Of a DNA stretch of 64,000 bases, positions 46,640-58,056 are shown piece after piece (position 1 is the first letter of the stretch; each line of letters opens with the position of its first letter). This DNA comes from Euborellia annulipes (Eukaryota > Arthropoda > Insecta > Dermaptera > Anisolabididae). The translations under genes and the position numbers were made by a program. The notes beneath the pieces were generated by a model. The model did not search any database. It was not told the DNA's origin and saw only the letters and a list, made by a program, of their open reading frames with translations. The stretch spans positions 186,001-250,000 of the forward strand of contig JAKCPI010005089.1 of NCBI GenBank assembly GCA_023213315.1. The letters are read 5' to 3'.

Positions 46640-46876
46640 CTCGCTCCATTCCCGCGATGCGGGATCGGCGGACCTCACTCTTTTCCCTCCAACCAACCCT
46701 ATCAAGCGTTTTTGCAACCGGAAGAAAAAGGACACGCCGGCCCGTCGCACGGTCTGACGCCTGTTGAAAAGAGGAAGGAAGAGACAGACATACAAAGAAC
46801 TTGAAGGACTGCCTGTCCCAGCTCGGGCAGCTCGTGGTCGCCAACCACGTACCCACAAGATAGGGGCCCCTGAGCA
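46640..46876 (+). repeat. GC-rich SINE-like repeat, copy 1
   Basis: From CCCGCGATGCGGGATCGGCG to ACAAGATAGGGGCCCCTGAG. It is about 90% identical by eye to 54420-54642. The overlapping open frames on both strands are products of this repeat. The 3' ~55 bp (GCTCGGG..AACTCGTGGTCGCC) also occurs alone at four other sites, suggesting a conserved 3' tail. Confidence 0.65.
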
Positions 46877-48165
46877 AAAGAATTTTATTAAATATTTAGT
46901 TTAAATAAACCTGTAGTTTTTGTACCTTGATTAATTCCAAAAATATCTTTATTTTCAAGTTCGCACTTAATAATAAATATTTCAATATAATTGATATTTA
47001 TTTTATCAACTGGCGCAAGGGCGGATACAAAGGGGGGTAAAAGGGGTAATTACTCCCCCTCTCGAGATTTGAGAAAGAAGGCCACAGAATGAGTGGTCGA
47101 AACATGTAATTTTTACATATATACCACAAACAAAATACTTTTATTAATAATTATTTTTCTCGTTGACTCTTCAAAGATGCTCTTGTTGTGTAGATAAATA
47201 TGAACTTAAAAGGCGTCTATTTTTTTTTCATAGGCCTATAATATTTCCGATTTCATAATTTCAATAATCCTTTAATTTTAATTATCTTCTCATTTGTTTA
47301 TCTATAAACACAAAAAAAGCATTTAATATTGACGATTTTCCAATTACAATAAATGTGTAATATCGGGCTCTGGCATTTTGATCATCAATTTGAAAGGCAA
47401 TTCTTCAAGGTAAATAATGTTAGAGTATATTATTATCAAAAATTAAATCAATAATTTATGTTCCAGGCAGATTATGAAAAAAATTTCTAGAATAAAAATA
47501 TCCAAATGCGAATTTGGGTTGTCTGCCTTAGGGGTGAGATTTATTTATACGAATATCATTTAATTAAAAAGTCGTTGTATCGACCTGTAATAAAATGTGA
47601 GAAATAATATTTTAGAAATTATTTATTTATAAACATAATAATGCATATGTATTAGAAAAGCATGTGTAAACATTTGGACTTAGCTTAGGAAATTTTTGAA
47701 AATTTGCCATGTTTATTTTCAATAAGGGAATACAAACACACTCACACAGACAAAATATTAATTAATATATTCAAGCACCATAAATAGAGAAGTGTATCCA
47801 ACAGTAGATTTTGTGACCATTGTTCAAATTTTAGATTTCTCTAATTTTCTTTGAGCCTAAAACGACAGGTCTATTATTATAAATTATTAATTTTTTTTTT
47901 AATTATAAAGGCTAATTTCATGAATTAATTAAGCTTATAATTTATAAATTAAGTTATAATAAGTAAGTATATTTACAATATAAAATAAAAATAATGTGTG
48001 TGACTATACAGTAGCTAAGTAACCAATGGATTAACTTTTGTTGAAAGATTTCCGTTTTATTGGGATCTAACTCATCAGAGTTGAAAGGACCATTATAATA
48101 ATTAATTACATTATGATGCTATTTAGGAAAGATAAACGCTATGCATGTTTAATAGACTTTAGGTT
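46877..48165. other. No gene seen
   Basis: AT-rich. A 60-bp fragment at 47025-47085 resembles sequence nested in the hAT element at 25150. The minus strand has CTGATGAGTTAGATCCC at 48078-48062, a weak hammerhead-like box only. Confidence 0.4.
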
Positions 48166-48362
48166 TACGAGGGTGGTCTGAAAAGTTTCCGACCTAACCA
48201 AGATACAAGACATTATTTTATCAAATTTATTTTTCTACATAGTCTCCCCTTGATGAGATGAAAACATCGCTGTGAGAAGAAATGTAGAAAAATAAAAATA
48301 AATTTGATAAAAAAATATCTTGTATCTTGGTTAGATCGGAAACTTTTTAGACCACCTTCGTA
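48166..48362. mobile_element. Mariner-type MITE, 197 bp
   Basis: Starts TACGAGGGTGGTCTGAAAAG and ends CTTTTTAGACCACCTTCGTA; the long inverted repeats (about 45 bp) differ at a few positions and the ends are TA. They match the style of arthropod mariner termini (ACGAGG...GTCTGAAAAGTTTCCGACC). The centre has no transposase. Confidence 0.8.
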
Positions 48363-48534
48363 TATTAAAAATTAAATTAGAAATTTTGAATGTAAGATTC
48401 TGTGAACTTCTAATTAATTTTATAATTTCGAGATCTATTCATTTGAATAATTATTAATATTCAATGAATACCTCAATTCGAATTTGACTAAACATACTCA
48501 CAAATTTGTTAAATATAATCTATATATATATATA
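48363..48534. other. Spacer before the Helitron-like pair
   Basis: AT-rich; ends in (TA)n directly before the element boundary. Confidence 0.4.
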
Positions 48535-48561
48535 TCTATACTATTATATAAAAGACAATCT

Positions 48562-48593
<32 letters not shown>

Positions 48594-50388
48594 AACGCAT
48601 AGACTCCGAAACTACTGGACCGATTTTCATGGAGTTTTTTTTAATGGGTAGGGAATTTTCCGGGGGTGGTTTTAGGCTATCATTATATCGAATTAGGGGT
48701 AGGGAACCCCCCTTTTTGGGGGTTATCAATTACCCCATAGGAAAGCATTGGAAAACAGGATCTAAGTCGCTTTATGAAAAATATATTTATCAAATCTTTA
48801 AAATGAAAAATAAAAACTCTTCCTCCCCCTAACAATTCGACATTTGAAAAGATTTTTCCGCTCTGCGCCCCCCCCCCTAAAATTTTATTTTTTTTATTTT
48901 TCATTCGATTTTAATAAAATTTAAAATGACGCTTTCTTAGGGTGTAAATAATTGAAAAATGGTATTTTAGACCCCAGAAAGTTCAATCACCCCCCTGCCC
49001 CCCCCCTGAAATTTATTTTTCATTCGATTTTAATAAAATTTAAAATGTTGCTTTCTTAGGGTGTAAATAATTGAAAAATGGTATTTTAGACATCAGAAAG
49101 TTCAAACACCCCCCTGACCCCCCTAAAATTTATTTTTCATTCGATTTTAATAAAATTTAAAATGACGCTTTCTTAGGGTGTAAATAATTGAAAAATGGTA
49201 TTTTAGACCCCAGAAAGTTCAATCACCCCCTGACCCCCCCTAAAATTTATTTTTCATTCGATTTTAATAAAATTTAAAATGACGCTTTCTTAGGGTGTAA
49301 ATAATTGAAAAATGGTATTTTAGACATCAGAAAGTTCAATCACCCCCTGACCCCCCTAAAATTTATTTTTCATTCGATTTTAATAAAATTTAGCTTTCTT
49401 AGGGTGTAAATAATTGAAAAATGGTATTTTAGACATCAGAAAGTTCAATCACCCCCCTGACCCCCCCCTAAAATTTATTTTTCATTCGATTTTAATAAAA
49501 TTTAAAATGACGCTTTCTTAGGGTGTAAATAATTGAAAAATGGTATTTTAGACATCAGAAAGTTCAAACACCCCGCTGACCCCCCTGAAATTTATTTTTC
49601 ATTCGATTTTAATAAAATTTTGCTTTCTTAGGGTGTAAATAATTGAAAAATGGTATTTTAGACATCAGAAAGGTCAATCACCCCCCTGACCCCCCCCCTA
49701 AAATTTATTTTTCATTCGATTTTAATAAAATTTAAAATGTCGCTTTCTTAGGGTGTAAATAATTGAAAAATGGTATTTTAGACATCAGAAAGTTCAATCA
49801 CCCCCCTGACCCCCCCTAAAATTTATTTTTCAATCGATTTTAATAAAATTTTGCGCTTTCTTAGGGTGTAAATAATTGAAAAATGGTATTTTAGACATCA
49901 GAAAGTTCAATCACCCCCTGACCCCCCTAAAATTTATTTTTCATTCGATTTTAATAAAATTTAAAATGACGCTTTCTTAGGGTGTAAATAATTGAAAAAT
50001 GGTATTTTAGACATCAGAAAGTTCAATCACCCCCCTGACCCCCCCTAAATTTATTTTTCAATCGATTTTAATAAAATTTAAAATGACGCTTTCTTAGGGT
50101 GTAAATAATTGAAAAATGGTATTTTAGACATCAGAAAGTTCAATCACCCCCTGCCCCCCCCCCTGAAATTTATTTTTCATTCGTTTTTAATAAAATTTAA
50201 AATTACGCTTCCTTAGGGTGTAAATAATTGAAAAATATATTAATCAAATATTTAAAATAAAAAATAAAAACTCTTTTTCATAATTAATTAAAATACATTT
50301 ATCTGGACAACTCTTAGTCATATGCCGAGACGCCGCCCGCCAGGGCCTAGCGGGGTAGGGTTGCCGAAGGCAACCCTACCGCAGCTAG
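48535..50388 (+). mobile_element. Non-autonomous Helitron-like element, copy 1 (12-unit minisatellite)
   Basis: The 5' end TCTATACTATTATATAAAAG is followed by a (CTGT)n microsatellite, then GCATAGACTCCGAAACTACT and a ~300-bp head. The 3' end has a 12-bp perfect hairpin (50354-50365 / 50369-50380, loop GAA) four bases before terminal CTAG (50385-50388). The flanks are A on the left and T on the right. A TC start, CTRR end with 3' hairpin and A/T insertion are Helitron hallmarks. The body is a tandem array. No Rep/helicase gene exists. The open frames at 48544-48904 are internal noise. Confidence 0.75.
48900..50230 (+). repeat. ~117-bp tandem repeat array, 12 units
   Basis: Units contain CTTTCTTAGGGTGTAAATAA, TTGAAAAATGGTATTTTAGA, a C-rich tract CACCCCCCTGACCCCCC and TTCATTCGATTTTAATAAAA. 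Three units lack the AAATGAC step, and the last unit has the variant ACGCTTCCTTAGGG and lacks the following GGTATTTTAGAC part. C-tract length varies from unit to unit. Confidence 0.9.
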
Positions 50389-50434
50389 TTTTATATAATC
50401 GAACGGAAAAATGATGACTAATATAATCTATCTA

Positions 50435-50460
50435 TCTATACTATTATATAAAAGACAATC

Positions 50461-50505
<45 letters not shown>

Positions 50506-52686
50506 AACGCATAGACTCCGAAACTACTGGACCGATTTTCATGGAGTTTTTTTTAATGGGTAGGGAATTTTCCGGGGGTGGTTTTAGGCTATCATTATAT
50601 CGAATTAGGGGTAGGGAACCCCCCTTTTTGGGGGGTATTCAATTACCCCATAGCAAAGCATTGGAAAACAGGATCTAACTCGCTTCACGAAAAATATATT
50701 TATCAAATCTTTAAAATGAAAAATAAAAACTCTTCCTCCCCCTAACAATTCGACATTTGAAAAGATTTTTCCGCTCTGCGCCCCCACCCCCCCCCCCCCC
50801 TAAAATTTTATTTTTTTTATTTTTCATTCGATTTTAATAAAATTTAAAATGACGCTTTCTTAGGGTGTAAATAATTGAAAAATGGTATTTTAGACCCCAA
50901 CAAGTTCAATCACCCCCCTGACCCCCCTAAAATTTATTTTTCATTCGATTTTAATAAAATTTAAAATGACGCTTTCTTAGGGTGTAAATAATTGAAAAAT
51001 GGTATTTTAGACCCCAGAAAGTTCAATCACCCCCCTGACCCCCCTAAAATTTATTTTTCATTCGATTTTAATAAAATTTAAAATGACGCTTTCTTAGGGT
51101 GTAAATAATTGAAAAATGGTATTTTAGACCCCAACAAGTTCAATCACCCCCCTGACCCCCCTAAAATTTATTTTTCATTCGATTTTAATAAAATTTAAAA
51201 TGACGCTTTCTTAGGGTGTAAATAATTGAAAAATGGTATTTTAGACCCCAAAAAGTTCAATCACCCCCCTGACCCCCCCCTAAAATTTATTTTTCATCAG
51301 ATTTTAATAAAATTTAAAATGACGCTTTCTTAGGGTGTAAATAATTGAAAAATGGTATTTTAGACCCCAGAAAGTTCAATCACCCCCCTGACCCCCCCCT
51401 AAAATTTATTTTTCATTCGATTTTAATAAAATTTAAAATGACGCTTTCTTAGGGTGTAAATAATTGAAAAATGGTATTTTAGACCCCAACAAGTTCAATC
51501 ACCCCCCTGACCCCCCTAAAATTTATTTTTCATTCGATTTTAATAAAATTTAAAATGACGCTTTCTTAGGGTGTAAATAATTGAAAAATGGTATTTTAGA
51601 CCCCAAAAAGTTCAATCACCCCCTGACCCCCCCCTAAAATTTATTTTTCATCAGATTTTAATAAAATTTAAAATGACGCTTTCTTAGGGTGTAAATAATT
51701 GAAAAATGGTATTTTAGACCCCAGAAAGTTCAATCACCCCCTGATCCCCCCTAAAATTTATTTTTCATTCGATTTTAATAAAATTTAAAATGACGCTTTC
51801 TTAGGGTGTAAATAATTGAAAAATGGTATTTTAGACCCCAAAAAGTTCAATCACCCCCTGACCCCCCCTAAAATTTATTTTTTATTCGATTTTAATAAAA
51901 TTTAAAATGACGCTTTCTTAGGGTGTAAATAATTGAAAAATGGTATTTTAGACCCCAGAAAGTTCAATCACCCCCCTGACCCCACCTAAAATTTATTTTT
52001 TATTCGATTTTAATAAAATTTAAAATGACGCTTTCTTAGGGTGTAAATAATTGAAAAATGGTATTTTAGACCCCAGAAAGTTCAATCACCCCCCTGCACC
52101 CCCCTGAAATTTATTTTTCATTCGATTTTAATAAAATTTAAAATGTTGCTTTCTTAGGGTGTAAATAATTGAAAAATGGGATTTTAGACCCCAGAAAGTT
52201 CAATCACCCCCCTGACCCCCCCTGAAATTTATTTTTCATTCGATTTTAATAAAATTTAAAATGTTGCTTTCTTAGGGTGTAAATAATTGAAAAATGGTAT
52301 TTTAGACATCAGAAAGTTCAATCACCCCCCTGCCCCCCCCCCTGAAATTTATTTTTCATTCGTTTTTAATAAAATTTAAAATTACGCTTCCTTAGGGTGT
52401 AAATAATTGAAAAATGGTATTTTAGACATCAGAAAGTTCAATCACCCCCCTGACCCCCCCCTGAAATTTATTTTTCATTCGATTTTAATAAAATTTAAAA
52501 TTACGCTTCCTTAGGGTGTAAATAATTGAAAAATATATTAATCAAATATTTAAAATAAAAAATAAAAATTCTTTTTCATAATTAATTAAAATACATTTAT
52601 CTGGACAACTCTTAGTCATATCCCGAGACGCCGCCCGCCAGGGCCTAGCGGGGTAGGGTTGCCGAAGGCAACCCTACCGCAGCTAG
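50435..52686 (+). mobile_element. Non-autonomous Helitron-like element, copy 2 (15-unit minisatellite)
   Basis: Same 5' end, (CTGT)n, head and 3' hairpin/CTAG end (52683-52686, followed by T) as copy 1, in the same orientation and only 46 bp downstream of it. The sequence AATATAATCTAT precedes both copies, so the true 5' boundary could lie a few bases further upstream, or the two came from one event. Confidence 0.75.
50840..52530 (+). repeat. ~118-bp tandem repeat array, 15 units
   Basis: Same unit as in copy 1. The middle units mostly carry GACCCCA(G/A/C)AAGTTC, whereas copy 1 mostly has GACATCAGAAAGTTC; the 3' three or four units revert to the copy 1 types (GTTGCTTTC, GACATC, TTACGCTTCC). 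Runs of alternating subtypes (CCCAACAAG, CCCAAAAAG, CCCAGAAAG) suggest multi-unit duplications. Confidence 0.9.
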
Positions 52687-52689
52687 TGT

Positions 52690-53215
52690 AATAATATAAT
52701 AATATGATTGACAAATAATTATGAAATGTACAGAGTTATGCTGAGGAACTTTGACAGATGAAACAATTTAATAAATTTCTCTTTAGAATCAGAATTCAAG
52801 GCGCATGTCTATTCTATCCCAATTAGCTCACGGAATATTATTTACACCCCTAGCACAAGAGGCGAATACTCTAACACTGTGCCCAAGGAGAAACAAGAAT
52901 TTAAAAGATAATTCGATATGTTACATTCAAATGCTTTAAGCATAATTAACATTGTTATTAAAAAATCTATCATTAATTTATTATATATTCTTTGAGGTAA
53001 TTTTAAGCAATATAAAACTCAAAAAATAATAAATTTCTAGTTTTTTTTGGAATGTGAAATTAATTTAGTCCCTTGTGGACGAAAACAAATGCTTTTAAGA
53101 AAATTTTGAAAATTCTCAAAGTTCAAGGGCGATTCAAATTTTGCAGACAATTTTTTTAATACAATGGAGATCTACGGGTACCGGCTATTAAATTTCTAAG
53201 AAAAAAATTTGATAA
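52690..53215 (-). repeat. SINE-containing repeat, left member of an inverted pair
   Basis: On the minus strand this segment matches 56150-56670 over about 500 bp, including TTAGTCC...CTTGTGGACG, the SINE-like block (GCACAGTGTTAGAGTATTCG, 52880-52861), CCTTGAATTCTGATTCTAAA and ATTATTTGTCAATCATATT. It begins 4 bp after the Helitron-like copy 2. Confidence 0.7.
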
Positions 53216-54145
53216 GGAGCATTAGAGTGTAATGCTCATTAGAAATATTTTAATAATAATCTTTTAATTATTAATATTATAATATTGAGAAATTTTTTTT
53301 TTTTTTTTTTTGAATTTCAAATGGGATTTTTTAACGATTGTGTTAAATCATTTATAACCTTGTAAATTTCCGGAAATGTCACGTTTTTTTTTTTTTTTTC
53401 TTTAAAACTCAACTTGGAAATTTGACAAACAACTTGGAAATTTGAGTTTTTTTTTTAGCCAAAAAAATTTAGAAATATTTATGTTCTGTTTTTTTTTTTT
53501 AATAGTCCTAACTAATAGTCACAGAAGGAAAATAACTTTTTTGTTAAAATTCTTAAATTAAAATATCATTATAATATTTCCATTACAAAATGTTTTGCAT
53601 AAAGTTATTGCAGTATATTTTAAATAGAAAAAAAAAGATAGCATACTCGTTAATAAAATATTTCAACTGAAATTTATAATAATATTACCAAAGAATAATA
53701 TTGTTCATTTCATCAATAATAGACTAGAGAGGGAAAAAAGTGGAATAGAGACAAAAGCGAAAATCCTAGCGTTGAGTTGAATTTTACACCCAGTAGAGGA
53801 AAAAGAAGCAACGAACATAAAAGGGCAGGGACAAGCGCCAGGCCATCCATTTATTCCATATCGTATAGTCCTTCCGAGTCATTTGGTACTTGCTACAAGT
53901 CTCTTCACTACCGCACTCCCTATCAATCTCAATAAATTGTTTTTGTTCAACCCATAAATTCATTGAAAAAACAAAAAAAAAAGTAAAATAATAAAAGGAA
54001 GAGTAATTTAAATAAAAAAAAAGTAGATAAATAATTTTGCAATTTGTTTTTTTTTTCCAAAATCAATACCAATTTTCTTCTTATTCCCAAACGGCATATT
54101 CAATTTTCAAGACCCGACCGAGTCGGTGAAATAAAAAAAGAAAAA
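53216..54145. other. No gene seen
   Basis: AT-rich with T-runs (53289-53310, 53384-53400). A moderately GC-rich stretch at 53740-53940 has no open frame and no clear splice sites. Confidence 0.4.
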
Positions 54146-54149
54146 AAGC

Positions 54150-54212
54150 TAGTTCAGCTCGGGTAACTCGTGGTTGCCATCCACGTACTCACAAAATGCG
54201 AGCCCCTGAGTG
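54150..54212 (+). repeat. Solo 3' module of the GC-rich SINE-like family
   Basis: AGCTCGGGTAACTCGTGGTT ... CACAAAATGCGAGCCCCTGAGTG, matching the 3' end of the repeats at 46640 and 54415 without their bodies. Confidence 0.6.
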
Positions 54213-54414
54213 ATAAAAAAAATATTTATATTAATGGGAGGCGCTTTTCTCCGTTTTTATTAAACTAAACGTTCTCCTGGGAAACATCATAAACAACACT
54301 TGTATCTTTGTTACAACTTTGTTATAAAAAAAAAAATATTTCAAGTTGAAATTGGATTGGTTCGTTATTGCCTGTACACTCAATGGTCAAAAAAACCTTC
54401 TTCTCGCTCATCCT

Positions 54415-54645
54415 AGCCCCATTCCCGAGATTCGGGGTCGGAAGACCTCACTCATTTCCCTCCAACCCTATCAAGCGTTTTTGCGACCGGAAGAAAAAGG
54501 ACAGGCCGGCCCGTCGTACGGTCTAACGCCTGTTGAAAAGAGGAAGGAAGAGACAGACATACAGAGAACTGAAGGACTGTCTGTCCCAGCTCGGGTAGCT
54601 CGTGGTCGCCATCCACGTACCCACAAGATGTGGGCCCCTGAGCGA
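54415..54645 (+). repeat. GC-rich SINE-like repeat, copy 2
   Basis: From GCCCCATTCCCGAGATTCGG to GATGTGGGCCCCTGAGCG; body shared with 46640-46876 (TCTCCCTCCAACC-type, ACGCCTGTTGAAAAGAGGAA). Open frames on both strands across it (up to 120 codons) are artefacts. Confidence 0.65.
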
Positions 54646-54884
54646 CAATGGTCAAAAACCCAATACTTATTCTTATCTACCTTAAAGATGTTCAAACATT
54701 TGATATGAAATATTTTAAGATAGCAAATTTGCTATTGACTGACTAATGAGCGTTAATTGAAAAAACTCCGTGCGGATTTAGGCATTTGCCGCCTCCCTTC
54801 CCTTCAACCACCCCAACACTGAGAAATACCCTGACACGCCGGTGGACTTCTGATTACCTAAACCTTTTCAACACTTTATTCTTT

Positions 54885-55095
54885 TTACTTCATAGGAAAG
54901 ATAGGAGAAATGGTTGCCATGGTAACAAAATATAAATATTTTTCTGTTTATAAATTTTACATCTCTACAGTCCGTAACAAAATATATGTCGATACAAAAA
55001 ATCTGATGTGACAAGCACAGTACACACTTCCTCTTGCAGGAGGTTAAGAGAAAATCGTGTGCTGTGCGATCAGTCCCACCAAATTTTTTTAATTT
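54885..55095 (-). repeat. Family A terminal part
   Basis: TTCATAGGAAAGATAGGAGA to GATCAGTCCCACCAAATTTT, with the family hairpin GTGTGCTGTGCGATC. A variant head shared with 42780-42870 and 61230-61340 (ATGGTTGCCATGGTAACAAA). Confidence 0.6.
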
Positions 55096-55255
55096 TTTTT
55101 AAAGGGAGGTTGCCCCTCTCCTGATTCAAATTCGTTCGGGAGCTCCTGGTAGCGAGGAATTAAAAAAAAAATGAGGACTTTGTAAAAATATATCAATGAT
55201 TAGGGAGGTAGAGTTAGGAGCCCTTCCTACTTCCCTTGGTAAACAATTACTAGGA

Positions 55256-55500
55256 ACCGACCGAAGGCTCGGTTTCGGCCAGTTTCGGCCAAAAACCAGC
55301 CGAAACTTTAGGCCGGCCGAAACCTGAGTTTGAAAAGATGGGCCGAGACTCCCACACAAAAAAATCAATAAATAACGTCGAATGAAATTCGCATCTAGAA
55401 AAAAAAAGGTCAAATGATTTTCGCAAGAGGGAAAAATAAAAAAAAACAAACAAAAAAGGTAAAATGATATGAATTTTATATAGAAAATTTCGACTGACCC
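55256..55500. repeat. TTTCGG/CCGAAA repeat, second copy
   Basis: AACCGACCGAAGGCTCGG (55255) with repeated TTTCGGCC/GGCCGAAA, then GGTCAAATGA and AGGTAAAATGATATGAATTT as in 3062-3082. It ends TTTCGACTGACCCTAA. The minus-strand open frame of 126 codons is a product of this repeat and its flanks. Confidence 0.55.
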
Positions 55501-56149
55501 TAACAATTACCTTAAAATTACAATATTTGAAATAAAATATATTTTTTTAAGGCTATTTCAACAGTGTATTTAATAAAATAATGATTGTGTGAAATATGAA
55601 TTAAATTATAAACAAAAACAATACCTTTTTAGTTATTTAAAGCCACTTCCTATATTTCATTATTTGTTAGTAAATGATCGTCAAAATTGATTGCTCTCGT
55701 TAGCCCAAGCCCCTAGTTTAATCTTGTCCACTTGTTTAAAAATAAATAAATAATTTCGTATATATGTCAAACAAGAACGAGAGATTGGTTGGTTAGGATT
55801 CATATTTTTTAGTTAAATAAATCACCCGGAAAGCTGAAAACGCCTTTTATTTGTAAATGTTAACTGATATAAACGGCTTCAAAGCGTCAGATGACGCCAG
55901 AAAACTCTTTTGAGTTAGTTGTTTAGAACATGAAGGATTGAGGGAAAAAAATAAAACTGCAAATGAACAAACAGAGGGAAAGAAAGACATGTTACATATT
56001 ATATAAATACAGAGATAAATAATGGGTTTCAATTAAATGTTAAAGGTTGTTTACCAATTCTAATTGTTATTAGTATAAAATAAATACGTATAATGTGTAG
56101 CAAAAACGGACAGTTTAATATACTTACTGTATATTAGGGTGGTCTTTAT
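55501..56149. other. No gene seen
   Basis: AT-rich sequence without recognised elements. Confidence 0.4.
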
Positions 56150-56670
56150 TTATAGAGGTCACATTTTTTTTTTTTAGAAATTTAATAGCAGGTAGGTCTT
56201 TTCCATTGCATTAAATAATAATTTCTGCAAAATTTGAACTCATTTGTAAAACAGGAACTCGTGGCCTTTGAAATTTGAGAATTTCCAAAATTTACGTCCA
56301 CAAAGGACTAAATTAATTTGCTAAAATTAGAAATTTATTAAAAAAGTTATTGCAATATTAAAAAAATAACCATATTTTATAATTATACTTAAAGCATGTA
56401 AGATATCAAAAAGATCATTCAATCTTTCTTTCTATTCTATCTTTAAATTCTTGCTCGTCCTTGGGCCAACAGCACAGTAATAGAGTATCCGCCTCTTGTG
56501 CTAGGGGTCTAAATAATAATCCGTGGGCTAATTAGGATAGAATAAAGAAATGCGCCTTGAATTCTGATTCTAAAGAGAGATATATTTAATTATTTCATCT
56601 GTCAAAGTTCCTCAGCATAAATCTGTTCATTTTATAATTATTTGTCAATCATATTTTTCCAGTTCGATTC
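56150..56670 (+). repeat. SINE-containing repeat, right member of the inverted pair
   Basis: Contains a tRNA-like block GCACAGTAATAGAGTATCCG followed by CCTCTTGTGCTAGGGGTC (56471-56508), clearly related to the A-box half of the SINE at 56813, but its B box has decayed (AATAATCCGTGGG). Flanks match 52690-53215 in inverse orientation. Confidence 0.7.
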
Positions 56671-56804
56671 AGGTAAGGACAATGAAGGGAAAAAACAGTA
56701 AAAATATGTTCTATCACAAATTGAGTCGAATTTTATATTATATTTTCATGAATAACAATCAATTTCTCAAAATTTTATTTTTTTTTAATGACATTTGTGC
56801 CTTT

Positions 56805-56940
56805 GGGCATAACTCAGTGGTGGAGTTTCTGCCTTTTGCGCTGGAGGTCAAAGATTCGCATCCCGTCCCATGCGACAAAAATTTATTTCAATTTAATTTA
56901 ATAAATTAAAATAAATAGAGACCGACCTCCGATGCCGAAA
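56805..56940 (+). repeat. tRNA-derived SINE, best preserved copy
   Basis: A-box-like CATAACTCAGTGGTGGAG (56808), B-box-like AAGATTCGCATCCCG (56849-56864), then TCCCATGCGACAAAAATTT and a T/A-rich tail with AAATAAATAGAGACCGACCT. This is a complete pol III head. The open frame running in from 56682 is not a gene. Confidence 0.7.
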
Positions 56941-57607
56941 AAGATCTTAAATAAATTTAAAAAAATTTCACCATGTTTCATAAAGCTATTTACATTTTTT
57001 TCTACAGTTTGTACAGATGTCAAACCTCTGTTTTCTGTCCGTACCAAAATATCTCAGAAACTACTAGAGCTAGAGACATAAAATTTTTTTTTCAAGGAAG
57101 GTGCTTGTGATCTTGAAATAAGTTATTCAGTGCCTCGGGGCGCGGAATCCAACCCAGTCGGGCTTAGCGTATAGTAGATTTAATAATAGACAAATTTGAT
57201 TGATTATTTTTATTTACTTATTCATATTTATTATATATCGGTATCAGCTTCTCTCTCTCTTCCCGATTCTCTCCCCTTTTATTCACAGAATTTATTCTCT
57301 CTATTTGTTGTCGTTGCCAAAATTAATTTCTTCTCTTGATGAACTAATTAGCCTATATTTGCAATTACTGTCTTCTTTTTACATAAGCAACTTCAAAACA
57401 TTTCCGAATATTTTAATTAAGAGGCTTCAGAAGGCCACATTGAATCTTTAGTCCGAAAATACTGATTTATTTTAAAGTATTTTAAAGATTTTTTTTTTTT
57501 TTGATACTTTATAATAGGAATTTTTGTTCGAGCTCAGATATAATTAAGACAAAAAATTTTCTCTCAAGTTAGAAAGAATTTTATCTTCTTTCACATTTTG
57601 AAAGTCT
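56941..57607. other. No gene seen
   Basis: One 83-codon plus-strand open frame (57200-57451) is Ile/Leu/Ser/Tyr-rich as expected of T-rich DNA; I do not consider it a gene. Confidence 0.4.
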
Positions 57608-57930
57608 ATTTTTTTTACTTTCTTTTGTCCTATATATGAAATATATAGAGAGAAAGTATTGCAATCATGTCAAAAATTCGATGTCGAGTTTTTTTTTTTC
57701 ATTCCAATTTTTTTAACCTTCCTCAAATCAAAACAAAACATTGAGTTCACTAAAAGACACGATCATCTTTATTTTTTACTTTCTCTTACCCTATATATGA
57801 AATATATAGAGAAAGTATTGCGATCATGTCATGTTCGATGTCGAGATTTTGATGGATATAGATGTTTTGAGGTCCCCTGAGTCCAAAAAAGCGGGTCCCG
57901 AAAATTGATTGTCTGTTTGTAACGATTTTT
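57608..57930 (-). repeat. Two family A 3' ends in tandem
   Basis: ACTTTCTTTTGTCCTATATA...GAGAGAAAGTATTGCAATCA (57619) and again ACTTTCTCTTACCCTATATA (57778) with TGATGGATATAGATGTTTTG and GAGTCCAAAAAAGCGGGTCC. Confidence 0.65.
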
Positions 57931-58056
57931 CTCCCTCGAAAAAATTCAATATACACATCTGGTACAAAATGTATAGGCCCCCTCTTCTAGTGACGCCCCA
58001 GGCCCCCAACTGTCTCGGTACGTCCCTTGCTGGTTTTTCTCTTGATATTGATTTTA

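Noticed and set aside
46459..46877. Open frames of about 100 codons on both strands
   Set aside because: They fall on the GC-rich SINE-like repeat also present at 54415-54645, with the same frames there. They reflect base composition, not genes.
48062..48090. CTGATGAGTTAGATCCC on the minus strand as a further hammerhead core
   Set aside because: Helix II would be only GTT/AAC with a long loop and the next box is GGAAA; no helix I or cleavage site can be drawn.
48544..48904. Open frames at the head of the Helitron-like element
   Set aside because: They repeat in the second copy at 50605 with stops in different places and have no Rep or helicase motif.
54346..54708. 120-codon plus-strand open frame
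   Set aside because: It spans unique DNA, the SINE-like repeat and its tail without splice or start context, and the frame matches the artefact at 46.6 kb.
55126..55506. 126-codon minus-strand open frame rich in Phe/Leu/Ser
   Set aside because: It lies on the TTTCGG repeat (55256-55500); the hydrophobic look comes from T-rich DNA and the family copy at 2.8 kb has no equivalent frame.
12225..56940. Functional tRNA genes at 12.27, 41.07 and 56.85 kb
   Set aside because: Each has A- and B-box-like blocks but no cloverleaf with paired acceptor stem and anticodon arm that I can draw; shared tails show they are SINEs.
57200..57451. 83-codon plus-strand frame as a membrane peptide
   Set aside because: The hydrophobicity follows from T-rich codons; there is no Kozak-like start, splice site or repeat of the frame elsewhere.
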